Shown here in pieces: positions 50,122 to 59,874 of a stretch of 64,000 nt of DNA. The number at the start of each line of letters is the position of its first letter. Position 1 is the first letter of the stretch. The notes below the pieces were generated by a model. That model saw nothing but the letters and a program-made list of their open reading frames with translations. It was not told where the DNA came from and did no database searches. The translations under genes were made by a program, and so were the position numbers. Source of the stretch: Candidatus Marsarchaeota G1 archaeon BE_D (GTDB taxonomy: Archaea > Thermoproteota > Thermoprotei_A > Marsarchaeales > Marsarchaeaceae); contig NEXD01000003.1 in assembly GCA_003019595.1 (NCBI GenBank), positions 1-64,000 on the forward strand. Reading direction: 5' to 3'.

Positions 50122-51453
50122 TCAAAGTTTTTTCGTTTTGAGCTCTTCAGCAACCTTTTGCGCCACTTCAATCGCCTTTTGATAAAGATACTCGTTGATA
50201 TGTCCGTTTTTGTAGGCTCTTTCCAACTCATCTTGGTCTATTATCGAAACATTTTCCCCACTTCTTACAACATCTATATAAAGGTCGATATATCTAATGA
50301 ACGTTTTAGAAACTTCTGGCGGCGTTGAAATGTTTGCGTACACGCCGATCTCAGAGCCGTCTCTTCTGTAGTACGTGGTTTTTTCGAACCATTCGTCAAT
50401 TCTAAACTCGGTTATCGCGTAATCGCCCGGTGATTTTTCGGCGTTTAAACCGTCGTACTTTCCACTTGATCGTATTCTCCTTTTCGTGATGATCGTTTTC
50501 TCATCACTGTGTAACACATAAGCGGGTGACTGTTCAACGTCAACCCCATTTGGTTTCATATGAAATATCTTTATTTCCTCGGTGCTTCTTGGGTAAACGC
50601 CCTTAACCAAAGTGTCTTTCACAATTTGTTCAAATTGTTCGCCAACAAACGGCTGAACCCTTTCAGCAAATTCTACAAGAGCCGAGTACTCAGGACCAAG
50701 TGACTTTAAATAGTGATGGCCATTCATTGTGGGAACAAGCTTTCTTCGCCATTCATCCAAAACTTTTTTTGCATCATACCCAAACACAAGCTCGACATAG
50801 TCAACACCTTGTGCGATACACCTGCCTTCAGGCACTTCGGGTGAGCTGACCATCTCTTCCACGTCTCTAGCCTTTTCTGAAACAGCCTTTCGATCTTCTT
50901 CGCTTCCGTTCTTTTTCCACTTCCAGCCTGCGGGTAAATCTGGTTGGCTCATCCTTCCTCTGCTTAACCTTATCGCCTCACTTCCACCAGCCCTTACTCT
51001 CAAAGTGTCCGTTACAAGAAGCTTTGAAACGCTACGCGCATAGCCTGTGACCTGCACCGCCATAATTTCTGTTTCATAGAGTTTCGTCTTAAGTAAACCC
51101 TTTCTACCATCCAAGTCCACAATAAACCCATTTCTCACTTTCTCCAGTATTCTCGCTTTGTAAATCGCGCCGTAAACCTTGGGAAGGTAAAACATCGCGC
51201 TTTGTTTGACTTTGTCAGTTATTTCGTCAGCCAAAACTTTTGCGCCGTCGCCTATTAGCACAACACCTTGCCATCTCGACATGTCTTTTATTACTACGTC
51301 TGGTTCGTCGTTTCTTGTGGTTATTCCAAGTCGCTGAACGAGCGTGTTGGACAGTCTAGTAGGTTCATGGCCGTTTTCTAACAGCATTTTGGAAATTGCA
51401 GACGAATACACACCTGTCACCGTGAATTTCAAAAATCCCACCAAATAGCCCAA
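50122..51453 (-). CDS. FAU-1-type RNA-binding protein with C-terminal DUF402 domain
   Basis: RNase E/G S1-like YKARILEKVRNGFIVDLDGRKGLL and DUF402 GLNAEKSPGDYAITEFRIDEWFEKTTYYRRDG...YIDLYIDVV. Confidence 0.88.
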   Translation of the reverse strand: MGYLVGFLKFTVTGVYSSAISKMLLENGHEPTRLSNTLVQRLGITTRNDEPDVVIKDMSRWQGVVLIGDGAKVLADEITDKVKQSAMFYLPKVYGAIYKARILEKVRNGFIVDLDGRKGLLKTKLYETEIMAVQVTGYARSVSKLLVTDTLRVRAGGSEAIRLSRGRMSQPDLPAGWKWKKNGSEEDRKAVSEKARDVEEMVSSPEVPEGRCIAQGVDYVELVFGYDAKKVLDEWRRKLVPTMNGHHYLKSLGPEYSALVEFAERVQPFVGEQFEQIVKDTLVKGVYPRSTEEIKIFHMKPNGVDVEQSPAYVLHSDEKTIITKRRIRSSGKYDGLNAEKSPGDYAITEFRIDEWFEKTTYYRRDGSEIGVYANISTPPEVSKTFIRYIDLYIDVVRSGENVSIIDQDELERAYKNGHINEYLYQKAIEVAQKVAEELKTKKL

Positions 51454-51490
51454 TCTGCCGTAGCTATAATAGCGTTTCGGATTGTTTGAG

Positions 51491-52681
51491 CTAGTGGTTA
51501 GCTTTGAGTGTTCTCAAATACGCGTCAATTCGATTCAATCCTTCCTCAAGCTTTTCCATGGAAGCCGCAAAGCTAATTCTGATATGAGCCTTCCCAGAAG
51601 GCCCAAAAGCCGATCCGTGAACCGTGACAACACCCGCTTCTCTAATAAGCTCTTTTGCGAACTTTTCATCGTCGCAAGTGTAGTACCCAAAATCTGGAAA
51701 GACGTAAAACGCGCCCTTTGGTTCACTCACTTTTACTTCACTCATTTCACGAATTCTCTTTACCACAAACTCCCTTCTTTTTTTGAACTCGTCCACCATG
51801 CGTTTTACAAAATCCTGTGGACCTTTGAGCGCTTCAAGCGCGGCGTATTGACTTATACTCGGAGGACAAATAACACTCGCCCTGTGTATTTCCTGAAACT
51901 TTGGTGTGATGCTAGGTGGTGTTGCTACATACCCAATTCTCCAACCTGTCATCGCATAAGCTTTGCTAAAGCCGTTTTGTAAGATTGTCCTCTCATTCAT
52001 TCCTGGTAAAGACGCGATCGAGTAGTGTTTAGCATCTTCGTACACTATATACTCGTAAATTTCGTCTGATATCACGAGCAAATCGTGTTCATTTGCAATC
52101 TCTGCTATTTGCTTTAGCTCTTCATGCGATTGGACACCACCAGTTGGGTTGTTCGGGCTGACAATGATTATCGCCTTGGTTTTTGGTGTGACGAGCTTTC
52201 TGATTTCTTCTGCCTTCATCTCAAAGCCATTTTCTGGCGATAATTTAACAAAAACGGGTTTGGCACCTCTCAAAAGCACGTTTTGGTAGTACGAAGGGTA
52301 GTAAGGATCGCTCATAATCACTTCGTCTCCTGGATCAAGGATCGTCTGTGAAAGCACGGCTATTCCTTCTTGTGAACCACTCACGACTGTGATGTCTTCT
52401 GGCGAATAATCTACAGAATTCACCCTCCTTAGCTTTTGTGATATCGCTTCTCTTAGTTCGGCTATTCCTATATCCGTTGTGTAGTGAGTTTTTCCTTCTT
52501 TGATCGCCCTTATCGCCGCTTCTTTTATGTTTTCTGGTGTGTCAAAATCTGGTTCGCCTATGTTCAAGTAAATTAAACCTTTTTCTTCGTACTTTCTTGC
52601 GAATCTCGCGATTTCGGTGATTGCGTATGTCGGAACAGATTTGGCACTTGTACTCAACCATTTTTCTTTAAGCATTAGCAT
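51491..52681 (-). CDS. PLP-dependent aminotransferase (aspartate aminotransferase-like)
   Basis: NIGEPDFDTPENIKEAAIRAIKEGKTHYT, SPNNPTGG, NGFSKAYAMTGWRIGY. Confidence 0.95.
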   Translation of the reverse strand: MLMLKEKWLSTSAKSVPTYAITEIARFARKYEEKGLIYLNIGEPDFDTPENIKEAAIRAIKEGKTHYTTDIGIAELREAISQKLRRVNSVDYSPEDITVVSGSQEGIAVLSQTILDPGDEVIMSDPYYPSYYQNVLLRGAKPVFVKLSPENGFEMKAEEIRKLVTPKTKAIIIVSPNNPTGGVQSHEELKQIAEIANEHDLLVISDEIYEYIVYEDAKHYSIASLPGMNERTILQNGFSKAYAMTGWRIGYVATPPSITPKFQEIHRASVICPPSISQYAALEALKGPQDFVKRMVDEFKKRREFVVKRIREMSEVKVSEPKGAFYVFPDFGYYTCDDEKFAKELIREAGVVTVHGSAFGPSGKAHIRISFAASMEKLEEGLNRIDAYLRTLKANH

Positions 52682-52768
52682 TTGCTAACTTTGTGATTTT
52701 AAAGGTTTATCGAAGTCTAGAAAACACGCCTTCGCTGAAAATATAAGCAACTGTGCGCTTGTCAAAAC

Positions 52769-53719
52769 ATGCGTATACTAGTTTTCGGCGTCACGGGCTT
52801 CATAGGTGGCAAAGTGGTAGAGCTACTTAAAGAAAGAGGTGAGGAAGTGTTTGGAGTAGCAAGGTCACAAAAACTGGATGTTCCAGTAAAGACTTTTGTG
52901 GCCAACGTTTTGGATAAAGTGAGCGTAGAGAAAGCGATCAACGAGTGCAAACCAGAAGCGATTCTTTTTGCGGTTGGCGAAAGGTATCCCAAAGGAAGGG
53001 TTGGAGAGGACTACCTGGCTCTCATGCAGTCTTCTAGAGTTGAAGGAACAAGAAACGTGCTAGAGTGTATAAAGGAAATGCCAAGTAAGCCTCTTTTTGT
53101 GTGCTTAAGCGGCGCTCTCGTTTACAAAAGGGAACAAGTGTACAAAGGCGAAATTTCTCTTCCGTTAAACACTGAGAAGGACCCGATTGACGATTCAACT
53201 TGGTTTGGTCAAACTGTTTTAAAATGGGAGGCTGTTGTGACCGAATACGGAAACAAGTTTGATATCGACTACACAATTGCGCGCATGGGCTCCGTATACG
53301 GTTGGGGCGGAATTTGGAAAGAGCTATTTTTTGAAAGGATCGCAAAAAGGAAAAGGGTGTTTGTGCCAGGAAATGCGCGCTTTACCACAAGCTTAATTCA
53401 CATCGAAGACGCTGCTAGCGCACTTGTTCACTTTCTTACAAATCCTTCAACTGGTGAAGTTTACAACGTCGTTGACGACGAACCTGTTGTCTTTAAAAAA
53501 TTCATAGAACACGCGTGCGAGCTTTTTGGTGCGCCAAAACCGCTTTATATTCCGCTTTTGGTGCTAAAACCCTTTTTGGGCGCTGGATACAAACTCGTCG
53601 CACCCGCTTTTTCGATATCTCAAGCGGTTTCCAATGAAAAGCTCAAAAAACTCGGTTTTGAGCTAAAATACCCAAGTTATAAAGAAGGGCTTAAGCAGAT
53701 TTTTGAAAAGGTGTCATAA
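52769..53719 (+). CDS. NAD-dependent epimerase/dehydratase-like SDR
   Basis: MRILVFGVTGFIGGKVVELL, TSLIHIEDAASALVHFL, EVYNVVDDEPV. Confidence 0.88.
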   Translation: MRILVFGVTGFIGGKVVELLKERGEEVFGVARSQKLDVPVKTFVANVLDKVSVEKAINECKPEAILFAVGERYPKGRVGEDYLALMQSSRVEGTRNVLECIKEMPSKPLFVCLSGALVYKREQVYKGEISLPLNTEKDPIDDSTWFGQTVLKWEAVVTEYGNKFDIDYTIARMGSVYGWGGIWKELFFERIAKRKRVFVPGNARFTTSLIHIEDAASALVHFLTNPSTGEVYNVVDDEPVVFKKFIEHACELFGAPKPLYIPLLVLKPFLGAGYKLVAPAFSISQAVSNEKLKKLGFELKYPSYKEGLKQIFEKVS

Positions 53720-54958
53720 GTATTCGCTAAGACTTTTTGACTCGTTAGAAAGCTCGCTAGGATTTTCGAATTTCGCCCTGCGTAAAACCAATTCACGCGC
53801 AAGTTTTATTTCGTCCCACTTCTTGTTTACGCTGAGCACTCCGTCTAAAACATCACCATTAAAGAAAAACTGAAAGAAACCGGATTTTTCATCAAGAGCG
53901 CCTCTCCTTACGATCGAGGTTTTGCTCGTTAAGTCTCCGTACGCGTGAATCTTTAATTCAAACTGATATGAGTAAAAGTAGGGCAAAACGTCAAACGCTC
54001 TTCGCTCACCCGTCATATTCGCGGCTGCAATCCTTCCCTGTTTTACCGCCACGTCGTAGTGCTCCACGCGTAGGTGTCTTGAAAAGATTGGGCTGTAAAA
54101 CCTTGCGACGTCACCGGCGGCGTAAATTCCTTCTTCGGTTGTTTCGAGATATTCGTTCACTACGATTCCACGGTCGACCTTTAAACCCGCGTCTTGCGCA
54201 AGCTGCGTGTTAGGATAAATTCCAACCCCTACCACTACAAAATCGGTTTTCAAAACGTCGCCTGTTGTGGTTTCAACCGCCTTTACTCGCCCTTCTTCTC
54301 CCAAAAAGCGTTTAACGCCAGTCGAAGTGAGCACGTAAACGCCCTTTCTTTCGTAGTAATTTTTGAGCCAAACGCCAGTTTCTTGATCTATCGCCATAGG
54401 TAAAAGAAAGGGTGCGATCTCTACAATCCAAGTTTCAAGACCAATTGACGAAAGTGACGACGCAACCTCACAGCCTATAAAGCCACCTCCGATCACCACT
54501 ACTCTTTTTGAACGAGAAGCTTGTTCTTTTATTTTGTCACAGTCTTCAATCGTTCTTAAGTAATGAACACCGCTTAGCTCAGAGCCCTCAATGTTAAGCC
54601 GCTTTACGCTACCCCCTGTTGCTATAAGTAGCTTTTCGAAGCGATAAACTGAGCCATCCTGTAGTGTGACGCTTCTTTCTCGTGGGTTTATACGGGTGGC
54701 GCTTTTTCCGAGTATCACTTTTATCGAGTTTTCTTCGTAAAACTTAGCGCTCTTTAGAAAGAGCTTGTCTTTGCTCAAGGTGCCTCTTAAGTATTCTTTG
54801 GAGAGCGGAACTCTGTCATACGGATACTCCCTTTCCGAGGTGATAAGAAGAACACTCTTTTCTTTGTTTCTGTTTCTGATTTCAAGCGCCGCATTTCCGC
54901 CTGCAAGACCTCCTCCGATTATTATATACTCAAACTTTTGATCGCTCACATCACTCAA
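53714..54958 (-). CDS. FAD-dependent pyridine nucleotide-disulfide oxidoreductase (ferredoxin/rubredoxin reductase-like)
   Basis: YIIIGGGLAGGNAALEIR, LLIATGGS, VVVIGGGFIGCEVASSL, GIYAAGDVARFYSP. Confidence 0.93.
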   Translation of the reverse strand: MSDVSDQKFEYIIIGGGLAGGNAALEIRNRNKEKSVLLITSEREYPYDRVPLSKEYLRGTLSKDKLFLKSAKFYEENSIKVILGKSATRINPRERSVTLQDGSVYRFEKLLIATGGSVKRLNIEGSELSGVHYLRTIEDCDKIKEQASRSKRVVVIGGGFIGCEVASSLSSIGLETWIVEIAPFLLPMAIDQETGVWLKNYYERKGVYVLTSTGVKRFLGEEGRVKAVETTTGDVLKTDFVVVGVGIYPNTQLAQDAGLKVDRGIVVNEYLETTEEGIYAAGDVARFYSPIFSRHLRVEHYDVAVKQGRIAAANMTGERRAFDVLPYFYSYQFELKIHAYGDLTSKTSIVRRGALDEKSGFFQFFFNGDVLDGVLSVNKKWDEIKLARELVLRRAKFENPSELSNESKSLSEYL

Positions 54959-55038
54959 AACTCAAAAACCAAAATAAAGCTTACAATTGTATTTAACCAC
55001 TCGTCATCCTTTTAAGTAAAGAGGGCTTAAATATCAAG

Positions 55039-56364
55039 ATGCACAAAAAGAGAAAGGTAACTGGTTTCTACGTGTTTCAGACGGTTTTTGTAACGCTTGC
55101 TTTACTCGGAATTCTGCTTTCTTTACAAGTGAGCGCACAGCAAACAGCCCCTGTGATCATAGCTCAGTTTAGCGCGCCGGTCGACGCTGGCGCGTCCAAC
55201 TTTTTTGGTCGCGTTTTGGCTTTAGCTCAAAGCGAAGGAGCGAGGGCGATAGTGATACAAATGAACACGCCAGGTGGATACTTGAGCGACATGCTAAACA
55301 TCATTCACACAATTCAACTTGCGAACAACTCTGGAATTCCTGTTTACACTTATGTTCCGCCAAACTCGCTTGCTGCTTCAGCTGGTAGCTACATCGCCAT
55401 GGCGACCAACAAAATTCTAATGGGTGATGGTTCAGAAATAGGGCCTTCAACACCGATTGTGGTTGGCGGTACCCCTCTTGAACAAAACCACACAGAAAGC
55501 GCGATGCTCAAACTCATGGTCGCCTTGGCCGCAAAATGGAACAGAAACACCACAGCGGCGTACCAAATGGTTTACGCAGACGTGGCTTATACCGCGCAAC
55601 AGGCGTATGAATATCACCTGATTAATGGCATAGCGAACAGTTTACCCGAAGCGTTGTCGGAGCTCAACCTTTCTGGTTCTCCCATCGTCACGGTTTCCGA
55701 AAACTTTTATGAGCAGTTTTTGAGCGCGCTGAGTAACAGCGTGATCGACGGTATTCTCATTTTATTGGGTGAGCTTGCGATCGTTCTCGACCTGTATCAC
55801 CCGACCATTCTACTTACAATTGCGGGTGTTATCGCGATCGTCGCAGGTCTTGTCGGACTTGAGGTGATACAAGCGATAGACTTGGGCTTTTTGCTTCTAA
55901 TCGTAGCCGCTGTTCTTATTGTGCTTGAGCTTAAGCTTGGTCACGGACTTGCGATGATGGGCGGTGTTGCTCTAGGAGTTTTGGGCATTCTTCTTCTTAC
56001 ACAAGGGTTGAACATCGTCGGTCCAAGTCCGATAAACTTTACTTCAGAAGTTGTGCTCTCAGGGGTTGTGGCTATAGGAGTGGTCGCCGGTCTTTATGTT
56101 AGGTGGATCGTTGGTCCTCTTAGAGCAAAGAGAAAGCTCACAGGTCCTGAGTCGCTCATTGGTAAGATGGGACAGGTTGTCTCACCCGTTTCACCAGTGG
56201 GTGAAGTCAGGATTGAAGGTGTTGTGTGGCGCGCAAAAAGCATGTCTGGTGATATTCCTGTTGGCGAAAAAGTTGTAGTAAAAGGAATAGAAGGGCTTAC
56301 GCTAATTGTAGAAAGGGTGCAAACAAGTGAAAAAGCGGTTGTCAGTCAGCCCAATAATTCTTAA
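55039..56364 (+). CDS. NfeD-type membrane-bound ClpP-class serine protease
   Basis: ARAIVIQMNTPGGYLSDMLNIIHTI, SLAASAGSYIAMATNKILMGDGSEIGPSTPI, four TM helices and C-terminal OB-like domain. Confidence 0.93.
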   Translation: MHKKRKVTGFYVFQTVFVTLALLGILLSLQVSAQQTAPVIIAQFSAPVDAGASNFFGRVLALAQSEGARAIVIQMNTPGGYLSDMLNIIHTIQLANNSGIPVYTYVPPNSLAASAGSYIAMATNKILMGDGSEIGPSTPIVVGGTPLEQNHTESAMLKLMVALAAKWNRNTTAAYQMVYADVAYTAQQAYEYHLINGIANSLPEALSELNLSGSPIVTVSENFYEQFLSALSNSVIDGILILLGELAIVLDLYHPTILLTIAGVIAIVAGLVGLEVIQAIDLGFLLLIVAAVLIVLELKLGHGLAMMGGVALGVLGILLLTQGLNIVGPSPINFTSEVVLSGVVAIGVVAGLYVRWIVGPLRAKRKLTGPESLIGKMGQVVSPVSPVGEVRIEGVVWRAKSMSGDIPVGEKVVVKGIEGLTLIVERVQTSEKAVVSQPNNS

Positions 56365-56388
56365 ATACAATTTTGGAGGGTTTGAGTC

Positions 56389-57456
56389 ATGATTGACATT
56401 TCAAAAAATTACACGGATGAAGTTTTTAACAAGCTTGTGTATGAAGAACTTTTGAAATCAGAAAAAGACGGAAAACTTGTCGAAGTTTTAAAGAACTTGG
56501 CTCAAGCCGAAGAAAGACACGCCGAATTTTGGAAAAAGCTTGCGATAAGCCGAGGAATTTCTCTTCCTAAAATAGGATACAAGCAGAGGATTGGTGCCAA
56601 ACTGTATAAGCTATTCAGGACGCTTTTTGGAATCTCTTTGACGGTAAAGCTTCTTGAGTCCACCGAACAGACTGTAATACGACGTTATAAGGAGTACCTT
56701 TCGATGAACAGCCTTTCAGAAGAGGAAAAGGCTGAGCTCGAGCAAGTGCTAAAAGACGAAGTGATTCACGAAAGACTTCTTACGGAAGAGGAATTTGGTT
56801 TTTCAAACGTCAGAGACACGATTTACGGTGTGAGCGACGGGCTTGTTGAAGTTCTTGCCGCAGTTTCTGGTTTTGCGAGCGTTTTTGTGAACCCAATTCT
56901 TGTTGCAGCTGGCGGGTTGATCGTTGGTGCTTCAGGAACTCTTTCGATGAGCGTTGGCGCATACCTTTCCACGAAGTCGGAGGAAGAAATTTCGCGTTCA
57001 GAAGGAAAAAAGGTTGAAGAGCAGCTTGAATTAGATAGAACGAGTGTTTTCCAAGTGGTCAAGAAAGCTTTGGTCGAAAAGGGTTTGAGCGAGTCGACCG
57101 CGGAGGTAGCGGCTCAAGAAATAGTAAAAGATGACACGAAAATCAAGGAGTTCGTGTGTCCTCCGATCAAGGTTTCCGCAAAAAGAAGCGCGATGACAAC
57201 CGCTTTTTCGTACATCCTTGGTTTTATCCCTCCTGTTTTGCCGTATCTTGCGGGTTTGGGTGGTCTCACAGGTCTCATTCTTTCGTACACCTTATCAGCG
57301 ATCGCGCTACTCACAGTTGGCTTTCTCGTGGGCGTGAGTAGCGACGTCAAACCTTGGAAAAAAAGCCTTGAGATGCTCGCGCTTGGTATAGGAGCGGCAC
57401 TAGCGACACACGCGCTCGGCATCGTTGCTTCGATATATCTTCATATCAACGTTTAG
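56389..57456 (+). CDS. Ferritin-like domain fused to VIT1/CCC1-family transporter
   Basis: N-term EERHAEFWKKLA ... DEVIHERLLTEEEFGFSNVRDTIYGVSDGLVEVLAAVSGFASVF ... SVGAYLSTKSEEE and C-terminal TM helices. Confidence 0.9.
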   Translation: MIDISKNYTDEVFNKLVYEELLKSEKDGKLVEVLKNLAQAEERHAEFWKKLAISRGISLPKIGYKQRIGAKLYKLFRTLFGISLTVKLLESTEQTVIRRYKEYLSMNSLSEEEKAELEQVLKDEVIHERLLTEEEFGFSNVRDTIYGVSDGLVEVLAAVSGFASVFVNPILVAAGGLIVGASGTLSMSVGAYLSTKSEEEISRSEGKKVEEQLELDRTSVFQVVKKALVEKGLSESTAEVAAQEIVKDDTKIKEFVCPPIKVSAKRSAMTTAFSYILGFIPPVLPYLAGLGGLTGLILSYTLSAIALLTVGFLVGVSSDVKPWKKSLEMLALGIGAALATHALGIVASIYLHINV

Positions 57457-57492
57457 CAAAACGTTTTAGGTTCACTTTGTACTAAAAAATTC

Positions 57493-58158
57493 GTGACACA
57501 GTTTTCCAAAGTGTTAAAAATTTTAGAAGAAAGGTTTAGTCGCGATTTGCCCGCACACATAAAAGAAGACCCATTTCGAGTTTTGATCGGATGTATTCTT
57601 TCTGCAAGAACAAAAGACGAAAACACAGACAAGGCGTACGAAGCGCTCTTTAGAGAATTTGCGGATGCGCGCTCGCTTGCGCAAGCTGATTTGTCAAGAA
57701 TACAGGCGCTCATTAAACCTGTGAATTACTACAAAACAAAGGCAAAAAGAATAAAAGAAGCGGCAAGTTTCATCATCGAAAAGTTCAAAGGAAGAGTTCC
57801 AAAAAGCCGAAAAGCGCTGATGCGAATACCCGGCATTGGTCCGAAGTGTGCGGATATTGTGCTTAGCTATGGATTTGGCAAACCGACTGTTGCGGTCGAC
57901 ACCCACGTTGAAACCGTGGCAAAGCGTTTGGGTGTGGCCCCTGAGCGTGCGCGTTACGAAGAGGTAAAGCGTGCGATAGAACAAGCCACGCCCCTTAGCT
58001 TAAGAGCTAGAGTGAACGACTTGCTTGTAGTTTTTGGTAGAGAAATTTGTCACAAAAACAACCCAAAGTGCTCGGTTTGTCCTGTGTTTGAGTTTTGCGT
58101 TTGGGAAGGAAAGTGGAAAAGGGTAAACGCTCAGCGCAAAGCGATGAAAAACCCTTAA
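57493..58158 (+). CDS. nth: Endonuclease III-like HhH-GPD DNA glycosylase
   Basis: LIGCILSARTKDENTDKAYEALF, LMRIPGIGPKCADIVLSYGFGKPTVAVDTHVETVAKRLG, CHKNNPKCSVCPVFEFC Fe-S loop. Confidence 0.95.
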   Translation: MTQFSKVLKILEERFSRDLPAHIKEDPFRVLIGCILSARTKDENTDKAYEALFREFADARSLAQADLSRIQALIKPVNYYKTKAKRIKEAASFIIEKFKGRVPKSRKALMRIPGIGPKCADIVLSYGFGKPTVAVDTHVETVAKRLGVAPERARYEEVKRAIEQATPLSLRARVNDLLVVFGREICHKNNPKCSVCPVFEFCVWEGKWKRVNAQRKAMKNP

Positions 58159-58184
58159 TCAGGGTTGGTTGAAATCAGTATGCT

Positions 58185-58823
58185 TTGAGCGAAAAATTTG
58201 ACGAAGATATCGACGCTATAGTAGAAAGGATTCTCTTCAAAAAAAGAGAGGAGACGTTTGAAAACAAATTAAGAAAGGTCGCACGAAAACTCAAAGAGCT
58301 ACACAGGCTTTCGCTTGTCAAGATAAATCACAGCGTGATGGAAGTTGTCGTCGCTTCGGAGTTGTTAGGCAAGGGTTTCGAAGTCGATGTTGAGCACGAC
58401 TTGGGTTCTCTTGTGTGCGACGTTTACGCGGAAAAGGGAGATGGCAGCTTGATAGTCGAAGTTGAAACCGGGTATGTTCCACCTGAACACGCACTCGATC
58501 CACTAAGCTACACTTACGTGAGAATAATTAGTAAGGTTGCGCGCTATAGCAAGTTCGCAAACAAGTTTGTGATCGCAACTCCAATCGATAGCTACTTTCA
58601 AATAGATCCATTACTCATAAAGACCCCTAATGAGCGAACCGAAGAAGAAATACTCAGGGTTAAAGAGCTCTGTGACAAGTACTATAAAAACCCACCTATT
58701 GAGCTAGAGGAGCTGAAATCGGCAAGACTACACGGTGTGATGCTGATAAACGTGGACGACGCAAAAGTGCTTGAACTAGACCCAGAACGATATCTTGAGC
58801 TAATTAGCAACCTTCCTCGTTGA
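58185..58823 (+). CDS. Putative PD-(D/E)XK-fold protein of unknown function
   Basis: MEVVVASELLGKGFEVDVEHDLGSLVCDVYAEKGDGSLIVEVETGY: E...D...ExE pattern as in archaeal restriction-like folds. Confidence 0.55.
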   Translation: MSEKFDEDIDAIVERILFKKREETFENKLRKVARKLKELHRLSLVKINHSVMEVVVASELLGKGFEVDVEHDLGSLVCDVYAEKGDGSLIVEVETGYVPPEHALDPLSYTYVRIISKVARYSKFANKFVIATPIDSYFQIDPLLIKTPNERTEEEILRVKELCDKYYKNPPIELEELKSARLHGVMLINVDDAKVLELDPERYLELISNLPR

Positions 58824-59339
58824 ATTGATGCATAGCTCTTTTTTTGGGTGTTGATGCTATAAAGTGGCAACTTGCGCTGTAAAACACATTTGAGTATTTT
58901 AACGCGGGAAAAAACGCTTTCTGAACTAAGTCGCAATGGTTCATTATCGGATTAAGCGCTAGAAATTCAAGCAAAAATGTAAGTGATACAAACGACAAAC
59001 TTCGCCCTTTTAGCTGGGATAAAGTTTTTAAACTAGTTCTGTAGCACCCTCAAAAAGTGTAACCCCCAAGACCTCGGGGAACCCTCGCCACAGCGGAGGT
59101 AAGTGCTTAGAACGACTCTGCATTAAATCTTTCTAGATTTTGTAAAATTTTCGATTCTGTCCGAATAAGCCAAGTGGTGGACACCACGGAATTAATCAGA
59201 GGTGTAAACTCATCACTTTAATTCAAACGCTAAAAAGTTTGAACTCAAAGTGTGATTTGATCAGCGCTTTTCAAGCCTTATAAACTTTCCAAAACCTCGC
59301 CCCTCGGGGATTGCGAAAGCTTTCACGCAAAAACGCTCA

Positions 59340-59447
59340 CACCCGCGTAGCTCGGGGACACCTGTGGAGGCCTGCGTAACCCTGTAGCGGGGATCGAGCG
59401 CGGTCGCTGAAGCAGGAAGCTCCCTCTTTTAAGAGGGGGTGCCTCAC
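59340..59447 (+). mobile_element. Orphan IS200/IS605-family right-end/omega-RNA-like remnant overlapping a TnpB C-terminal coding scar
   Basis: GGGGACACCTGTGGAGGCCTGCGTAACCCTGTAGCGGGGATCGAGCGCGGTCGCTGAAGCAGGAAGCTCCCTCTTTTAAGAGGGGGTGCCTCAC: the GAAGCAGGAAGC box followed by a CCCTCTT/AAGAGGG hairpin is typical of tnpB 3' ends; reading SSGTPVEACVTL*RGSSAVAEAGSSLF*. No tnpB ORF upstream. Confidence 0.6.
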
Positions 59448-59874
59448 ATTTCAAGTCTCTTCAAACCTTTACTCTGGTCTTAAAGCCGAGCATAAACAAG
59501 ACTTCGAATTATAGCCATACAAGCATTCGGTTATTGCTGTTTTCTAGATACTCAGCGAAGAAACATGCGTGCATTCGTACTACGTGTGAGATCCCAAGCT
59601 AGATTGGTTTTGTGCAAGCTGTGACCCACTAAGTATCTGCCACTACACAACGATTTCGTCATAGTGATCATCTATAAAGCGTGGTAGCGCAAAACTCTAA
59701 TCCAAGCTTCAAAACTGTGTTCACCAAGGGGCCAAAAAGTTTGAATTCTTAAAGATCGGACAAGTTCTAAAAACAAAACCGCACTTCGCACTATAGACTT
59801 CTTGGGGCTATTCATGCATGATTTTTAACACAAAAAACGAGAATCTTTAAGGCTTATCACCTATTAACTATGTA

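Noticed and set aside
51482-51982. 166-aa plus-strand ORF opposite the aminotransferase
   Set aside because: Phe/Ser/Arg-rich shadow ORF; the minus-strand gene is unambiguous.
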